A DNA stretch of 43,345 nucleotides. Origin: Shackletoniella antarctica (GTDB lineage Bacteria; Cyanobacteriota; Cyanobacteriia; Phormidesmidales; Phormidesmidaceae). A program made the translations under genes and the position numbers. Below, one piece after another: positions 1 to 7,050 of the stretch. Under the pieces are notes generated by a model. That model worked only from the letters and a program-made list of their open reading frames with translations. It was not told where the DNA came from and searched no databases. The DNA lies in assembly GCA_003241845.1 (NCBI GenBank), contig QBMN01000009.1, positions 1 through 43,345 of the forward strand, written 5' to 3'. Within the stretch, counting starts at the first letter, position 1, and the number at the start of each line of letters is the position of its first letter.

Positions 1-516
1 CAGCTGGCCAAGCTGGCGGGGCTGGTGGCGATCGCCACCGCCTCGCGCCCCCAGTCCCAAGCCTGGGTAAAAGCGCTAGGGGCCAACCACGCCGTGGACT
101 ACAGCGATGCCCTGATCGAAGAAATGGCCCAGCTCGGCCACCGCGAGGTCGACTTCATCGCCAACTTCAACAACACCGACGCCTACTGGGGGGTGATGGC
201 CGAGCTGATTCGCCCCCAGGGCAAAATTGTCGGCATCGTCGGCAACACCGACCCGCTGGACCTGAACCTGCTGAAGAACAAAAGTGCCACCTTCGTCTGG
301 GAGTTTATGTTCACCCGCTCGATGTATCAAACCGCCGACATAGCCGACCAGGGCAAGCTGCTAGATGAAGTCGCCGCCCTGGTGGATGCGGGCAAGCTGC
401 GCACCACCCTGGGAGAAACCCTCTCGCCCATCAATGCCGCCAACCTGCGCCAGGCCCACGCCCAGATCGAGTCGGGGCGCACCATTGGCAAGCTGGTGTT
501 GGAGGGGTGGAGGTAG
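1..516 (+). CDS. Zinc-binding alcohol dehydrogenase / quinone reductase family protein, C-terminal part
   Basis: This is the 3' end of an MDR-superfamily oxidoreductase; the gene starts before the window. The reading frame is open from base 1, and the GTG at 25 used in the ORF track is internal. The visible part is the second half of the Rossmann fold (ATASRPQSQAWVKALGANHAVDYSD is the usual loop after the second beta strand) followed by the C-terminal catalytic-fold return ending in TIGKLVLEGW. The pattern FNNTDAYW, then LIRPQGKIVGI, then MYQTADIADQGKLLDEVAAL is typical of the zinc-binding alcohol dehydrogenase family 1 group. These enzymes reduce carbonyl or quinone substrates with NADPH; the substrate cannot be inferred. 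The N-terminal catalytic domain is outside the window, so metal ligands cannot be checked. Confidence 0.85.
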   Translation, partial: QLAKLAGLVAIATASRPQSQAWVKALGANHAVDYSDALIEEMAQLGHREVDFIANFNNTDAYWGVMAELIRPQGKIVGIVGNTDPLDLNLLKNKSATFVWEFMFTRSMYQTADIADQGKLLDEVAALVDAGKLRTTLGETLSPINAANLRQAHAQIESGRTIGKLVLEGWR

Positions 517-581
517 GGAGTGGGTGAGTGGGCGGGCGCGATAGGATTTAGCTGGGTTCGCAACTTGGGGAGGGCAGGCCA

Positions 582-1160
582 ATGACGCTTACCGATGACC
601 GACGCTCACCAATAGTTATGCCCTACCGATGGACAGTAGATCACTACCATCGAGCGGTTAAGGCCGGTATTTTTGAGGGCCAGCCCATCGAATTATTGAA
701 TGGAGCACTGATAGAAATGTCTCCAGAGGGCATTCCCCATGCGGGGCTGAGCAGTGATGCGGCAGATTATCTGCGATCGCAGCTAGGCAGCCTGGTCAAG
801 GTGCGCGAGGCAAAGCCGATTACGCTGCCCAATGATTCGGAGCCAGAGCCAGATATCGCGATCGTCAAACCTTTGGGAGATCTCTACAAAACAGAGCGGC
901 ATCCCCAGGTAGCCGATATTTTTTGGGTGATGGAATACGCCAACACCAGTCTGGAAAAAGACCTGGAACTGAAGGATAAAATCTATGCCCAGGCCGGCAT
1001 TGCTGAGTACTGGGTAGTAAATCTAAAAACCAGAGAGTTGATAATCTTTCGCAACCCAGCCAGAGGCGAGTATCAGGCGAAGACAACCATGACTGGCGGC
1101 CCGGTTTACCCAGAGAGTTTTCCAGCGGTTGCCCTTGAGGTGATCAAACTGGTTCGGTGA
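582..1160 (+). CDS. Uma2 family (DUF820) putative endonuclease
   Basis: This is a 192-residue protein of the Uma2/DUF820 family (PF05685), a PD-(D/E)XK nuclease-fold family greatly expanded in cyanobacteria. The motifs visible are PEPDIAIVK near residue 92 (acidic metal ligand) and VMEYANTSLEKDLELKDKIYAQ (active-site E with a downstream K), followed by GIAEYWVVNL, the usual C-terminal core strand. Length is normal for the family. The ATG at 582 sits about 65 bp after the preceding stop. The function of most cyanobacterial Uma2 proteins is unknown; nuclease activity is a fold-based inference. It appears to be a single-gene unit. Confidence 0.88.
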   Translation: MTLTDDRRSPIVMPYRWTVDHYHRAVKAGIFEGQPIELLNGALIEMSPEGIPHAGLSSDAADYLRSQLGSLVKVREAKPITLPNDSEPEPDIAIVKPLGDLYKTERHPQVADIFWVMEYANTSLEKDLELKDKIYAQAGIAEYWVVNLKTRELIIFRNPARGEYQAKTTMTGGPVYPESFPAVALEVIKLVR

Positions 1161-1180
1161 GCTGTAGGGTACATCTCTTG

Positions 1181-1624
1181 CTATTTCACTGAGACGCGGC
1201 CATCGGCTTCGATGGTGATGCTGCGATCGCTCGGCTCACTGGGCGCACTGTACACCTCGACCCGGAGCGTATTCGGAGCGGGTCGTCCCAGCCGCGCCCG
1301 CACGGGCAAATGCTCTTGCGACCAGAAAAACACCGAGGGGTTTGGCTGGGCCGTCCAGCCCACTTGCGTTTCAACGGTGTTGCCGGTGTAGAGCACGCGG
1401 GGGCCGAGCAGGGGCGGCTGCTCTAGGCTGAGGGGGCGACTGCCCACGTTGACGATCTGGATGGTGATGCGATCGCCCGGCGTAAACTGGATCTGCCCCG
1501 ACGCGCAGTTGACGGTGCAGGGGTCGGCCACCGCAGCGGGCGCGCTCCACAGCCAGGCCGCCAGACCTAGCACACATCCCCCAACTAAAAGACTAGCGGG
1601 CAACAGCTTCTTCAAAGCGACCAT
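1181..1624 (-). CDS. Small exported hypothetical protein
   Basis: This protein of about 147 residues is not recognised as a known family. The N-terminus is a clear Sec signal: a KK pair, a hydrophobic run LLVGGCVLGLAAWLWSA, and a probable cleavage after AAVA. Two cysteines (DPCTVNC) follow directly and could form a disulfide. The mature part is beta-rich and reads like a small immunoglobulin-like or beta-sandwich domain (DRITIQIVNVGSRPLSLEQP). The track starts at a GTG two codons upstream (1630); I prefer the ATG at 1624 because it places the charged residues directly before the hydrophobic segment, but neither has a strong ribosome binding site. It converges with the Uma2 gene. Confidence 0.7.
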   Translation of the reverse strand: MVALKKLLPASLLVGGCVLGLAAWLWSAPAAVADPCTVNCASGQIQFTPGDRITIQIVNVGSRPLSLEQPPLLGPRVLYTGNTVETQVGWTAQPNPSVFFWSQEHLPVRARLGRPAPNTLRVEVYSAPSEPSDRSITIEADGRVSVK

Positions 1625-1706
1625 CCTCACACGACGGAACAGATCTTTTGTAGCGGTTGCTAGGGTGTTCTTGGGCTATCTCTACACATCTTGTAGGAAT
1701 TGGGGC

Positions 1707-2318
1707 GTAAAGGTTCACTCCCCCCCCCGGCAGACAACCTTGCTTAAGCGGCCTGAGATAGGGGCGTAGGAACCGGAGGAGCCGGTAGTCCTTTGCGTCT
1801 GAGCGCAATGACCTCGGCGAGAAAAGGCCAAGGGGAGCGGTTCCGGCGGCGACAGGTTTCAATCACGCTGAGCAGAGCCGCATAGGCTTCACTGCCTTCG
1901 GCGGAGCGCGTGCCGTGGGTGATATATCGAGCAATGACAGCATGACGGAGGGCGCGCTCCGCCTCATTATTGGTCACCGGCAAGTGGGGGTGACTGGCAA
2001 ACGCCACCACCGCCTGCCAGTCATTGAGAATTTCTTTGGCCAGGGCCTTGAGCTTCGGATGCTCACTGGCGGTGGCCAGCAGGGCGACCTGCTGCAAGCG
2101 ACGAGTACCCGGGTCATCGGGGTCATCGTGACCGGCGGTGGCCAGGGCATGAATCAACTCCCGCATCTCCTCGAGGAGCCATTGGCCTAATTGCCGCGCC
2201 TCGGCATCGACGGCCTGACTCAGGGCGAGGGCCTTCCGAATCAGATGGGCCAGACAGCGTTGGCGGTGGTCATACCAGCGGTACGCCCCATAGCCATCGG
2301 TGACTAACCAGCCCAAAG
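1707..2318 (-). mobile_element. IS66-family element remnant (one end only)
   Basis: This stretch holds the C-terminal part of an IS66-type transposase followed, 37 bp after its stop codon, by a sequence beginning GTAAAGGTTCAC plus a C-run. That sequence resembles an IS66-family terminal repeat (these usually begin GTAA). The other end is missing: the element stops abruptly near 2314-2318, where it abuts the start of a MOSC-domain gene. The remnant is therefore immobile by itself. The terminal-repeat assignment is from memory of the family and is less sure than the transposase call. Confidence 0.7.
1744..2316 (-). pseudogene. IS66 family transposase, 5'-truncated
   Basis: The 190 codons encode the C-terminal portion of an IS66 TnpC-type DDE transposase, which normally has about 450-550 residues. 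The segments GYGAYRWYDHRQRCLAHLIR and VTNNEAERALRHAV are diagnostic; the E of NNEAERALR is the last catalytic acid. The IS66 C-terminal domain (TCRRRNRSPWPFL) and the natural stop are present. The N-terminal zinc-finger and helix-turn-helix regions and the first catalytic residues are absent, so the TTG used by the track is only where the remnant begins, not a real start. Transposase activity is not expected. Confidence 0.9.
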
Positions 2319-2410
2319 CCGGAGAAGCCCATGAACGCTTCAGTCAGCGTCTCGCCACCCATACTTTTTACCGGATAGCGCCATAAACTCTCGATAGTCC
2401 CAACAGTCAA
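2318..2410 (-). pseudogene. MOSC-domain protein, N-terminal fragment (beta-barrel MOSC_N)
   Basis: Reading from a TTG at 2410 gives LTVGTIESLWRYPVKSMGGE and then TLTEAFMGFSG, a typical start of a MOSC N-terminal beta-barrel protein (the RYPVKSM motif is hallmark). It has a purine-rich GGGAG nine bases upstream of the TTG. The frame runs straight into the IS66 remnant at about 2318, and no continuation of MOSC is seen on the far side, so the rest of the gene was deleted rather than just interrupted. The fragment is too short to appear as MOSC in the ORF track. An unrelated intact MOSC gene lies at 39.5 kb. Confidence 0.65.
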
Positions 2411-2501
2411 ATCAATATCTCCCGTTATCCTACTCGCACAATACATGAAGGCAACCTAACAATCTTATTAGAGAGATAGTTTCAACATATTGCCCCTATA
2501 A

Positions 2502-2621
2502 GGGTAGATAGGCGGAAAGTCTCCGCATATCTACCGCCATCCGCCAGGTCGCTGGAAACTTTCCGTATATTATCCGGATCTGGGTGGATAGCCAGAAACC
2601 TTCCACATAATATTTATACCC
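2502..2621. repeat. Three diverged 40-bp units, each with a small palindrome
   Basis: The cores GCGGAAAGTCTCCGC, CTGGAAACTTTCCG and CCAGAAACCTTCCA begin exactly 40 bp apart (GGAAA-type cores at 2514, 2554 and 2594). The first unit forms a long hairpin: GGTAGATA/TATCTACC arms enclose GCGGA/TCCGC (2503-2535). The stretch 2411-2893 has no gene I can support; a 44-codon minus-strand open frame (2627-2761) lacks a start codon and a recognisable family. The regular spacing with diverged sequence suggests old iterated binding sites or a decayed mobile-element end, but the role is unknown. Confidence 0.55.
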
Positions 2622-2893
2622 AGGTTCTAAATCGGGGTGGGCAGGGGATGAGAAACCCGCTGGATGGTTAGCTTGACACCTTGACCACAGCCCTCCACAC
2701 GGTTGACGCGGAGCAGGTGATCATGACCAAAACCGTACTGCTGGAGTAGCGGGCTGAGCAGTTACCCCCGGTTCCTCCAGGCGAATGCTATCAAGCCTCT
2801 GGCTTGGCTATGCCTACGCCCCTACAACTCGGCCTCTACAGAATCGGGGTTATGCGGTTTGGGTTTGGTCTGACAACCCCGTGGGTTAATTAG

Positions 2894-2950
2894 CCAAAAG
2901 CGCCCCCGCAGTGACGCTTTTGGGGTTGAGTAAGTGGTGGACTTACTCAA
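2894..2950 (-). terminator. Two adjacent hairpins closing the ABC importer operon
   Basis: Two perfect inverted repeats lie at the 3' end of the permease gene. TTGAGTAAGT/ACTTACTCAA (10-bp stem, 5-nt loop, 2926-2950) includes the permease stop codon, and CCAAAAGCG/CGCTTTTGG (9-bp stem, 2894-2923) follows. On the minus strand the second is followed by CTAATTAACC rather than a long T-run, so this is at best a weak intrinsic terminator; RNA stabilisation of the 3' end is an alternative. Confidence 0.5.
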
Positions 2951-3603
2951 AGGGGCTGGCGCACCCCCGGTGGCTGCGCCGCCCGCTGCACAGCACTCAA
3001 CCCCACCTCAGCCAGCAGCGCCAGCAGCGCCACCGGCAGCGCCCCCACCAGCAAAATCGCCGGGTCGTAGACCGCAAACCCCAGCACAATAAACGCCCCC
3101 AGCCCGCCTGCCCCTACAAAGGCGGCTAGCGTAGCGCTGGCGATCACCTCCACCGTGGCGGTTTTGATGCCCGCAATCACCACCGGCAGCGCCAAAGGGA
3201 GTTCTACCGTTTTGAGAATGTCGCCGGGGGGCATGCCCATGCCCGTCGCCGCCTCGCGAATCGCCGGGCTAATATTGCGAAAGGCCACGTCGGTACTAAT
3301 TAAAATTGGCGGCATCACCAGCAGCGTCAGGGCCAGCACCGCTGACCAAAAGCTGAGGCCGAGAAACGGCACCGCCAAAAACAGCACCGCCAGACTGGGG
3401 ATCACCCGCAGGGCATTGAAGGTATTGAGCATAACCGTGGAGACTAGGCGCGATCGCGCGCTCCACCACCCCAGCGGCAGCCCCACCACCAGCCCAATCG
3501 CCAGGGGCACCGCCACCAGCAGCAGGTGCTGTTGCAGAGCGGTGAAAACGCGATCGCTATTCTCCAGCGCGTACTGGTAGGCGTTTTGCAGAGTCGTTAG
3601 CAT
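2947..3603 (-). CDS. OpuB/ProW-type osmoprotectant ABC transporter permease
   Basis: This 218-residue integral membrane protein has about five hydrophobic helices and matches the permease of glycine betaine/choline/osmoprotectant importers. The N-terminal QQHLLLVAVPLAIGLVVGLP and the cytoplasmic coupling-loop region AIREAATGMGMPPGDILKTV (EAA loop) followed by VELPLALPVVIAGIKTATVE are characteristic. It lies 69 bp after the ATPase gene, in the same direction, and could be the last gene of that transcript. No Opu-type ATPase or substrate-binding domain is next to it, so its partners must be encoded elsewhere unless it borrows the neighbouring ATPase, which would be unusual because that protein belongs to the sugar-importer class. 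Confidence 0.85.
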   Translation of the reverse strand: MLTTLQNAYQYALENSDRVFTALQQHLLLVAVPLAIGLVVGLPLGWWSARSRLVSTVMLNTFNALRVIPSLAVLFLAVPFLGLSFWSAVLALTLLVMPPILISTDVAFRNISPAIREAATGMGMPPGDILKTVELPLALPVVIAGIKTATVEVIASATLAAFVGAGGLGAFIVLGFAVYDPAILLVGALPVALLALLAEVGLSAVQRAAQPPGVRQPL

Positions 3604-3672
3604 GGGGCAACCCTAGGGCATCACTGTCCATACCTTACCCCGAGTTTGAAATTGGAAAAAGGCTAGAAATTG

Positions 3673-4737
3673 TCACTTTAGGCGCTGCTCGGTTTCGCCG
3701 TCGAACCAGTGGATCGACTCCGGCGGCAGAGCCAGCTTTAGATTCTCCTTGCTCCAGGAGGCATCGGCAGAGATCAGGGCGCGCAGCGTCAGGCTGGGGT
3801 CACCCTGCACCTTCAGGCTCACCAGGTCGTGCATGCCCAGGTTTTCAACCAAAAATACGTTGCCGCTGACGATGTGGGCATCGCCCTCCTGGGGCAGCCG
3901 CAGATGCTCGGGCCGAATGCCCAGAATGACTGAGGCGGCCTGCACACCACCGGGCAGCGGCAGACGAAAATCGCCCAGGGCCACGTCATTGCCGCTGCGG
4001 CTGAGGGGAAATAGGTTCATCTGAGGGCTGCCGATAAAGCTGGCCACAAAGCGATTGGCCGGGGTTTTGTAGATGTCGTGGGGGTGGCCCAGCTGTTGCA
4101 GATGGCCCTCACTGAGCACCGCCACCTTGGTCGAGAGGGTCATGGCTTCGGTCTGGTCGTGGGTGACGTAGACAATGGGCGATTTTTGATCTTCAAAAAT
4201 CTGCTTGAGATCGGCCCGCACCTGCTCGCGCAGCAGGGCATCGAGGTTGCTAAGGGGTTCGTCGAGCAAAAATACGTCGGGGTTACGCACCAGGGCGCGG
4301 GCCAGGGCCACCCGCTGCCGCTGACCACCCGAGAGCTTAGCGGGCTTGCGGTCAAGCAGGGGGTCTAGGCCCAGCACCCCAGATACCTCCTGCACTCGCT
4401 TTTGAATGTCGCCTGCGGGCAGATGGCGCATCTTTAGCCCCGACGCGACGTTATCGCGCACGGTCATGTGAGGGTAGAGGGCATAGCTCTGAAACACCAT
4501 GGCAATGTTGCGATCGCCCGGCGGCAGCGGGCTGACATCGCGATCGCCAATCATCACCCGCCCCTCCGTGGGCTGGTCTAGCCCCGCAATCAGCCGCAAA
4601 ATCGTTGATTTACCGCAGCCCGACGGCCCCACCAGGGTCAAAAACTCGTTGTCTTCTACCGCCAGATTGAGCTTTTTGACCGGCACAATGTCGCGGCTGT
4701 AGGCTTTGGTGAGGTTTTGCAGTTCGAGTTTAGCCAT
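3673..4737 (-). CDS. Sugar/compatible-solute ABC importer ATPase (UgpC/MalK-like)
   Basis: The 354-residue protein is a CUT1-type ATPase. Walker A is GPSGCGKST (about 38-46), the Q-loop is in MVFQSYALYPHMTV, the signature is LSGGQRQRVALARAL, Walker B is VFLLDEPLSNLD and the switch histidine is in YVTHDQTEAMTL. The last 120 residues (SFIGSPQMNLF through LGIRPEHLRL) form the regulatory OB-type domain of MalK/UgpC. It would energise the two permeases encoded just upstream in the same direction. In cyanobacteria a comparable ATPase (GgtA) serves glucosylglycerol, sucrose and trehalose uptake; the substrate here is not provable. The ATG start gives the full domain. Confidence 0.93.
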   Translation of the reverse strand: MAKLELQNLTKAYSRDIVPVKKLNLAVEDNEFLTLVGPSGCGKSTILRLIAGLDQPTEGRVMIGDRDVSPLPPGDRNIAMVFQSYALYPHMTVRDNVASGLKMRHLPAGDIQKRVQEVSGVLGLDPLLDRKPAKLSGGQRQRVALARALVRNPDVFLLDEPLSNLDALLREQVRADLKQIFEDQKSPIVYVTHDQTEAMTLSTKVAVLSEGHLQQLGHPHDIYKTPANRFVASFIGSPQMNLFPLSRSGNDVALGDFRLPLPGGVQAASVILGIRPEHLRLPQEGDAHIVSGNVFLVENLGMHDLVSLKVQGDPSLTLRALISADASWSKENLKLALPPESIHWFDGETEQRLK

Positions 4738-4740
4738 GAT

Positions 4741-4782
4741 CGTTGGGAGTAGGTGAGTGGGTGGGTGAGTGAGTGAGTAGGG
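4741..4782. repeat. GTGAGTGG-type minisatellite in intergenic DNA
   Basis: The spacer between the ATPase and permease genes contains a run of GTGAGTGG/GTGAGTGA units. Similar short runs occur at about 513-531 and (minus strand) at about 21150-21165, so this is a dispersed low-complexity motif of this genome. The same spacer also has AAAATC-rich text (CAAAATCGCAAATCTAAAAT) that recurs near 7020-7048. No function can be assigned. Confidence 0.5.
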
Positions 4783-4855
4783 TAAGAGATATGGGGTGTT
4801 GGCTCTGGAAAGGGTGAAGGCGGATTAATTCAAAATCGCAAATCTAAAATTCGCC

Positions 4856-5743
4856 CTATCCCTTCACGGAGCCTGATGTCAGCCCCTGCACAATTCGCCG
4901 CTGGAAGAACAGCACCAGCAGCACCAGGGGCAGGGTGCCGACCACCGTCGCTGCCGCCAAAGGGCCGTAGGGCACATCAAACAGAGTGGTGCCGCCGAGC
5001 TGGGCCGCCGCCACCGGGATAGTTTTCATGCCCTCGCGGCTCATAAAGGTGAGGGCAAACAGGTATTCGTTCCAGGCGAAGATAAAGGCGAGAATGCCGG
5101 TGGTCACTAGGGCGGGCAGGGTCATGGGCAGCACGATGCGCCAGAGCATCTGCACGGTGTTGTAGCCATCGACCCGGGCCGAGTCTTCTAGATCGCGGGG
5201 CAGCTGCTGAAAAAAGCTGCGCATCACCAAAATGGTCAGCGGCAGGTTAATGGCGGTGTAGGGAATAATCAGCGCCAGGTAATTGTTGGCCAGCCCAAAG
5301 GCCCGCACCACCTCCAGCAAACCCAAAAACAGCAGAATGTAGGGAAACAGCGTCACCACCAGCACAATGGCGAGCAAAATCTGCTCGCCCGGAATCCGCA
5401 GGCGAGCCAGGGCATAGGCCGCCGGAGACCCCAGCGCCAGGCACAGCACCGTAGACACAATCGCCACCAGGGCGCTGTTAAACATATAGATGTGAAACTG
5501 GTTGAGCCGAAAGAGATCTAGGTAATGGCTGAAGGTGAGCTGGTCTAACCCCGGCAAATACACCACCGGGGTCTGGGTGATGGCGGCGTTGGTTTTAAAC
5601 GAGGTCAGTACCTGCCACAACACCGGGGCCAGGCTAAAGATGACGGTAAAGGCGATCGCCAGCCAGAGCAGCACCCGCATCCAGGGAAAGCTGCGATCGC
5701 CCGTCTGGGCTGGGGGAGAGGTGGTTTGGGGAACAGTGGTCAT
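4856..5743 (-). CDS. Carbohydrate ABC transporter permease, MalG-type
   Basis: This is the inner-membrane permease of a CUT1 importer, 295 residues with six predicted helices and the C-terminal EAA loop (DLEDSARVDGYNTVQMLWRI, then VLPMTLPALVTTGILAF). The ORF track extends to 5869, but those 42 codons translate the 41-bp tandem repeat. I place the start at the ATG at 5743 (MTTVPQTTSPPAQTGDRSF), which leaves a normal short cytoplasmic tail before the first helix MRVLLWLAIAFTVIF. It works as a heterodimer with the MalF-type permease encoded upstream; the two genes are separated by the repeat array instead of the usual tight junction. Confidence 0.92.
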   Translation of the reverse strand: MTTVPQTTSPPAQTGDRSFPWMRVLLWLAIAFTVIFSLAPVLWQVLTSFKTNAAITQTPVVYLPGLDQLTFSHYLDLFRLNQFHIYMFNSALVAIVSTVLCLALGSPAAYALARLRIPGEQILLAIVLVVTLFPYILLFLGLLEVVRAFGLANNYLALIIPYTAINLPLTILVMRSFFQQLPRDLEDSARVDGYNTVQMLWRIVLPMTLPALVTTGILAFIFAWNEYLFALTFMSREGMKTIPVAAAQLGGTTLFDVPYGPLAAATVVGTLPLVLLVLFFQRRIVQGLTSGSVKG

Positions 5744-5778
5744 AGGGGGTGGATGGGTAGAGGGCGTCTGGGTAGGGG

Positions 5779-6003
5779 CAGACCCACGTGTCTGCCCTAG
5801 GGGATTGGGTCGGTAGAAGCAGACCCACGTGTCTGCCCTAGGGGATTGGGTCGGTAGAAGCAGACCCACGTGTCTGCCCTAGGGGATTGGGTCGGTAGAA
5901 GCAGACCCACGTGTCTGCCCTAGGGGATTGGGTCGGTAGAAGCAGACCCACGTGTCTGCCCTAGGGGATTGGGTCGGTAGAAGCAGACCCACGTGTCTGT
6001 CCT
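5779..6003. repeat. 41-bp tandem repeat, five full copies plus a partial
   Basis: Copies begin at 5779, 5820, 5861, 5902, 5943 and 5984 with an exact 41-bp period and essentially no divergence. Each unit contains CAGACCCACGTGTCTG, an imperfect dyad (CAGAC/GTCTG arms, CACGTG at the centre), then CCTAGGGGATTGGG and CGGTAGAAG. Because 41 is not a multiple of three and stops are rare in it, reading frames pass through, which explains the spurious N-terminal extension of the downstream gene in the ORF track. The array fills the space between malF-type and malG-type genes and would be transcribed as a series of hairpins. Near-identity of copies points to recent expansion. It is not CRISPR, because there are no unique spacers. 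Confidence 0.97.
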
Positions 6004-6036
6004 GAGGGAGTCTGTCCTCAGGGAAATGGGCCAACA

Positions 6037-6936
6037 TCACTCGGTCTTGGCGCGCAGTCGAGCCAAGTAGAGCCAGGTCAGGCCCACGATCGCCACCAGC
6101 ACCAAAAACGTCACCGTCACCAGGGCCGCGCCGTAGCCAAAGTCGAGGTAGCGCATGACGGCGGCGTAGATATAGATCGACACCATCTCGGTGGCACCGC
6201 CGGGGCCGCCGCCGGTCATCACCTGAATCAGGTCGAAAATGCCAAAGGACTGGGCAAAGCGAAACAGCATGGCAATCACGATCTGCGGCGCAATTAGCGG
6301 CAGCGTAATTTGCCTAAAGCTCTGCCAGGGGCTGGCCCCATCCAGGGCGTGGGCCTCGTATAAATCTTGAGAAATTGACTGTAGCCCCGCCAGTAGCAAA
6401 ATCGCCACAAAAGAAGTCGTCTTCCACACGTCGGCAGCAATCACCGCCACCATGGCCCAAAATGGATCCCCCAGCCAGTTCACCGGGCTGGCAATCAGCT
6501 GCAGCCTCAGCAAAATATCATTCCAAACGCCAAACTCGGTGTTAAAAATCCAGCGCCAGGCCAGGGCAATCAGGGCCGTGGGCAAGGCCCAGGGCAAAAT
6601 GGCTACCGTGCGCACCAGGCCCCGGCCCCGAAACGCCTGATCGAGAGAGAGGGCAATAATCAACCCCAGCCCCAGCTCAAAGATCAGCGTAAGTACGGTA
6701 AAAACAGCCGTATTCCGCATGCTCTGCCAAAAGCGGCCATCCTGCACCAGCTGGGCGTAATTGTCTAAGCCGCTAAACACCGGCTCCAGATTGGTGCTGA
6801 GGTTTTCGGTAAAAAAGCTCAGCCAAAAGGCCCGCAAAATCGGAAAAGCATAGACCAGCAGCAGCAGCACCAGGGCCGGTGCCACCAGCAGCCAGCCGGT
6901 GCGTTGTTGTCGTTCGCGAATGTAGTCTCGGGTCAT
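6037..6936 (-). CDS. Carbohydrate ABC transporter permease, MalF-type
   Basis: This is the second CUT1 permease, 299 residues from the ATG at 6936 (MTRDYIRERQQRTGWLL). The track start at 7044 adds 36 residues of intergenic translation with no matching family features. There are six hydrophobic segments, the first being LLVAPALVLLLLVYAFPIL; the EAA coupling loop is YEAHALDGASPWQSFRQITL followed by PLIAPQIVIAMLFRF. It partners the MalG-type permease and receives substrate from the binding protein encoded 114 bp upstream. That spacer holds a 13-15-bp direct repeat (GAGACAGAGCTAG, 6957-6990). Confidence 0.93.
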   Translation of the reverse strand: MTRDYIRERQQRTGWLLVAPALVLLLLVYAFPILRAFWLSFFTENLSTNLEPVFSGLDNYAQLVQDGRFWQSMRNTAVFTVLTLIFELGLGLIIALSLDQAFRGRGLVRTVAILPWALPTALIALAWRWIFNTEFGVWNDILLRLQLIASPVNWLGDPFWAMVAVIAADVWKTTSFVAILLLAGLQSISQDLYEAHALDGASPWQSFRQITLPLIAPQIVIAMLFRFAQSFGIFDLIQVMTGGGPGGATEMVSIYIYAAVMRYLDFGYGAALVTVTFLVLVAIVGLTWLYLARLRAKTE

Positions 6937-7050
6937 AGGAAGTAGAGGGTGATGGGAGACAGAGCTAGGAGACAGAGCTAGGAGACAGAGCGTTGAAAGG
7001 TGATTGAGGTAGCGGGCCGCGAAAATCCAAAATCGGAAATTCAAAATCCT

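Noticed and set aside
2627-2761. 44-codon minus-strand open frame in the 2.4-2.9 kb gap
   Set aside because: It begins directly after a stop, has no start codon or ribosome binding site and matches no family I recognise.
5744-5869. N-terminal extension of the MalG-type permease in the ORF track
   Set aside because: These codons translate the 41-bp repeat; the ATG at 5743 gives the normal family length.
5779-6003. CRISPR array
   Set aside because: The whole 41-bp unit repeats head-to-tail with no unique spacers and there are no cas genes; it is a minisatellite.
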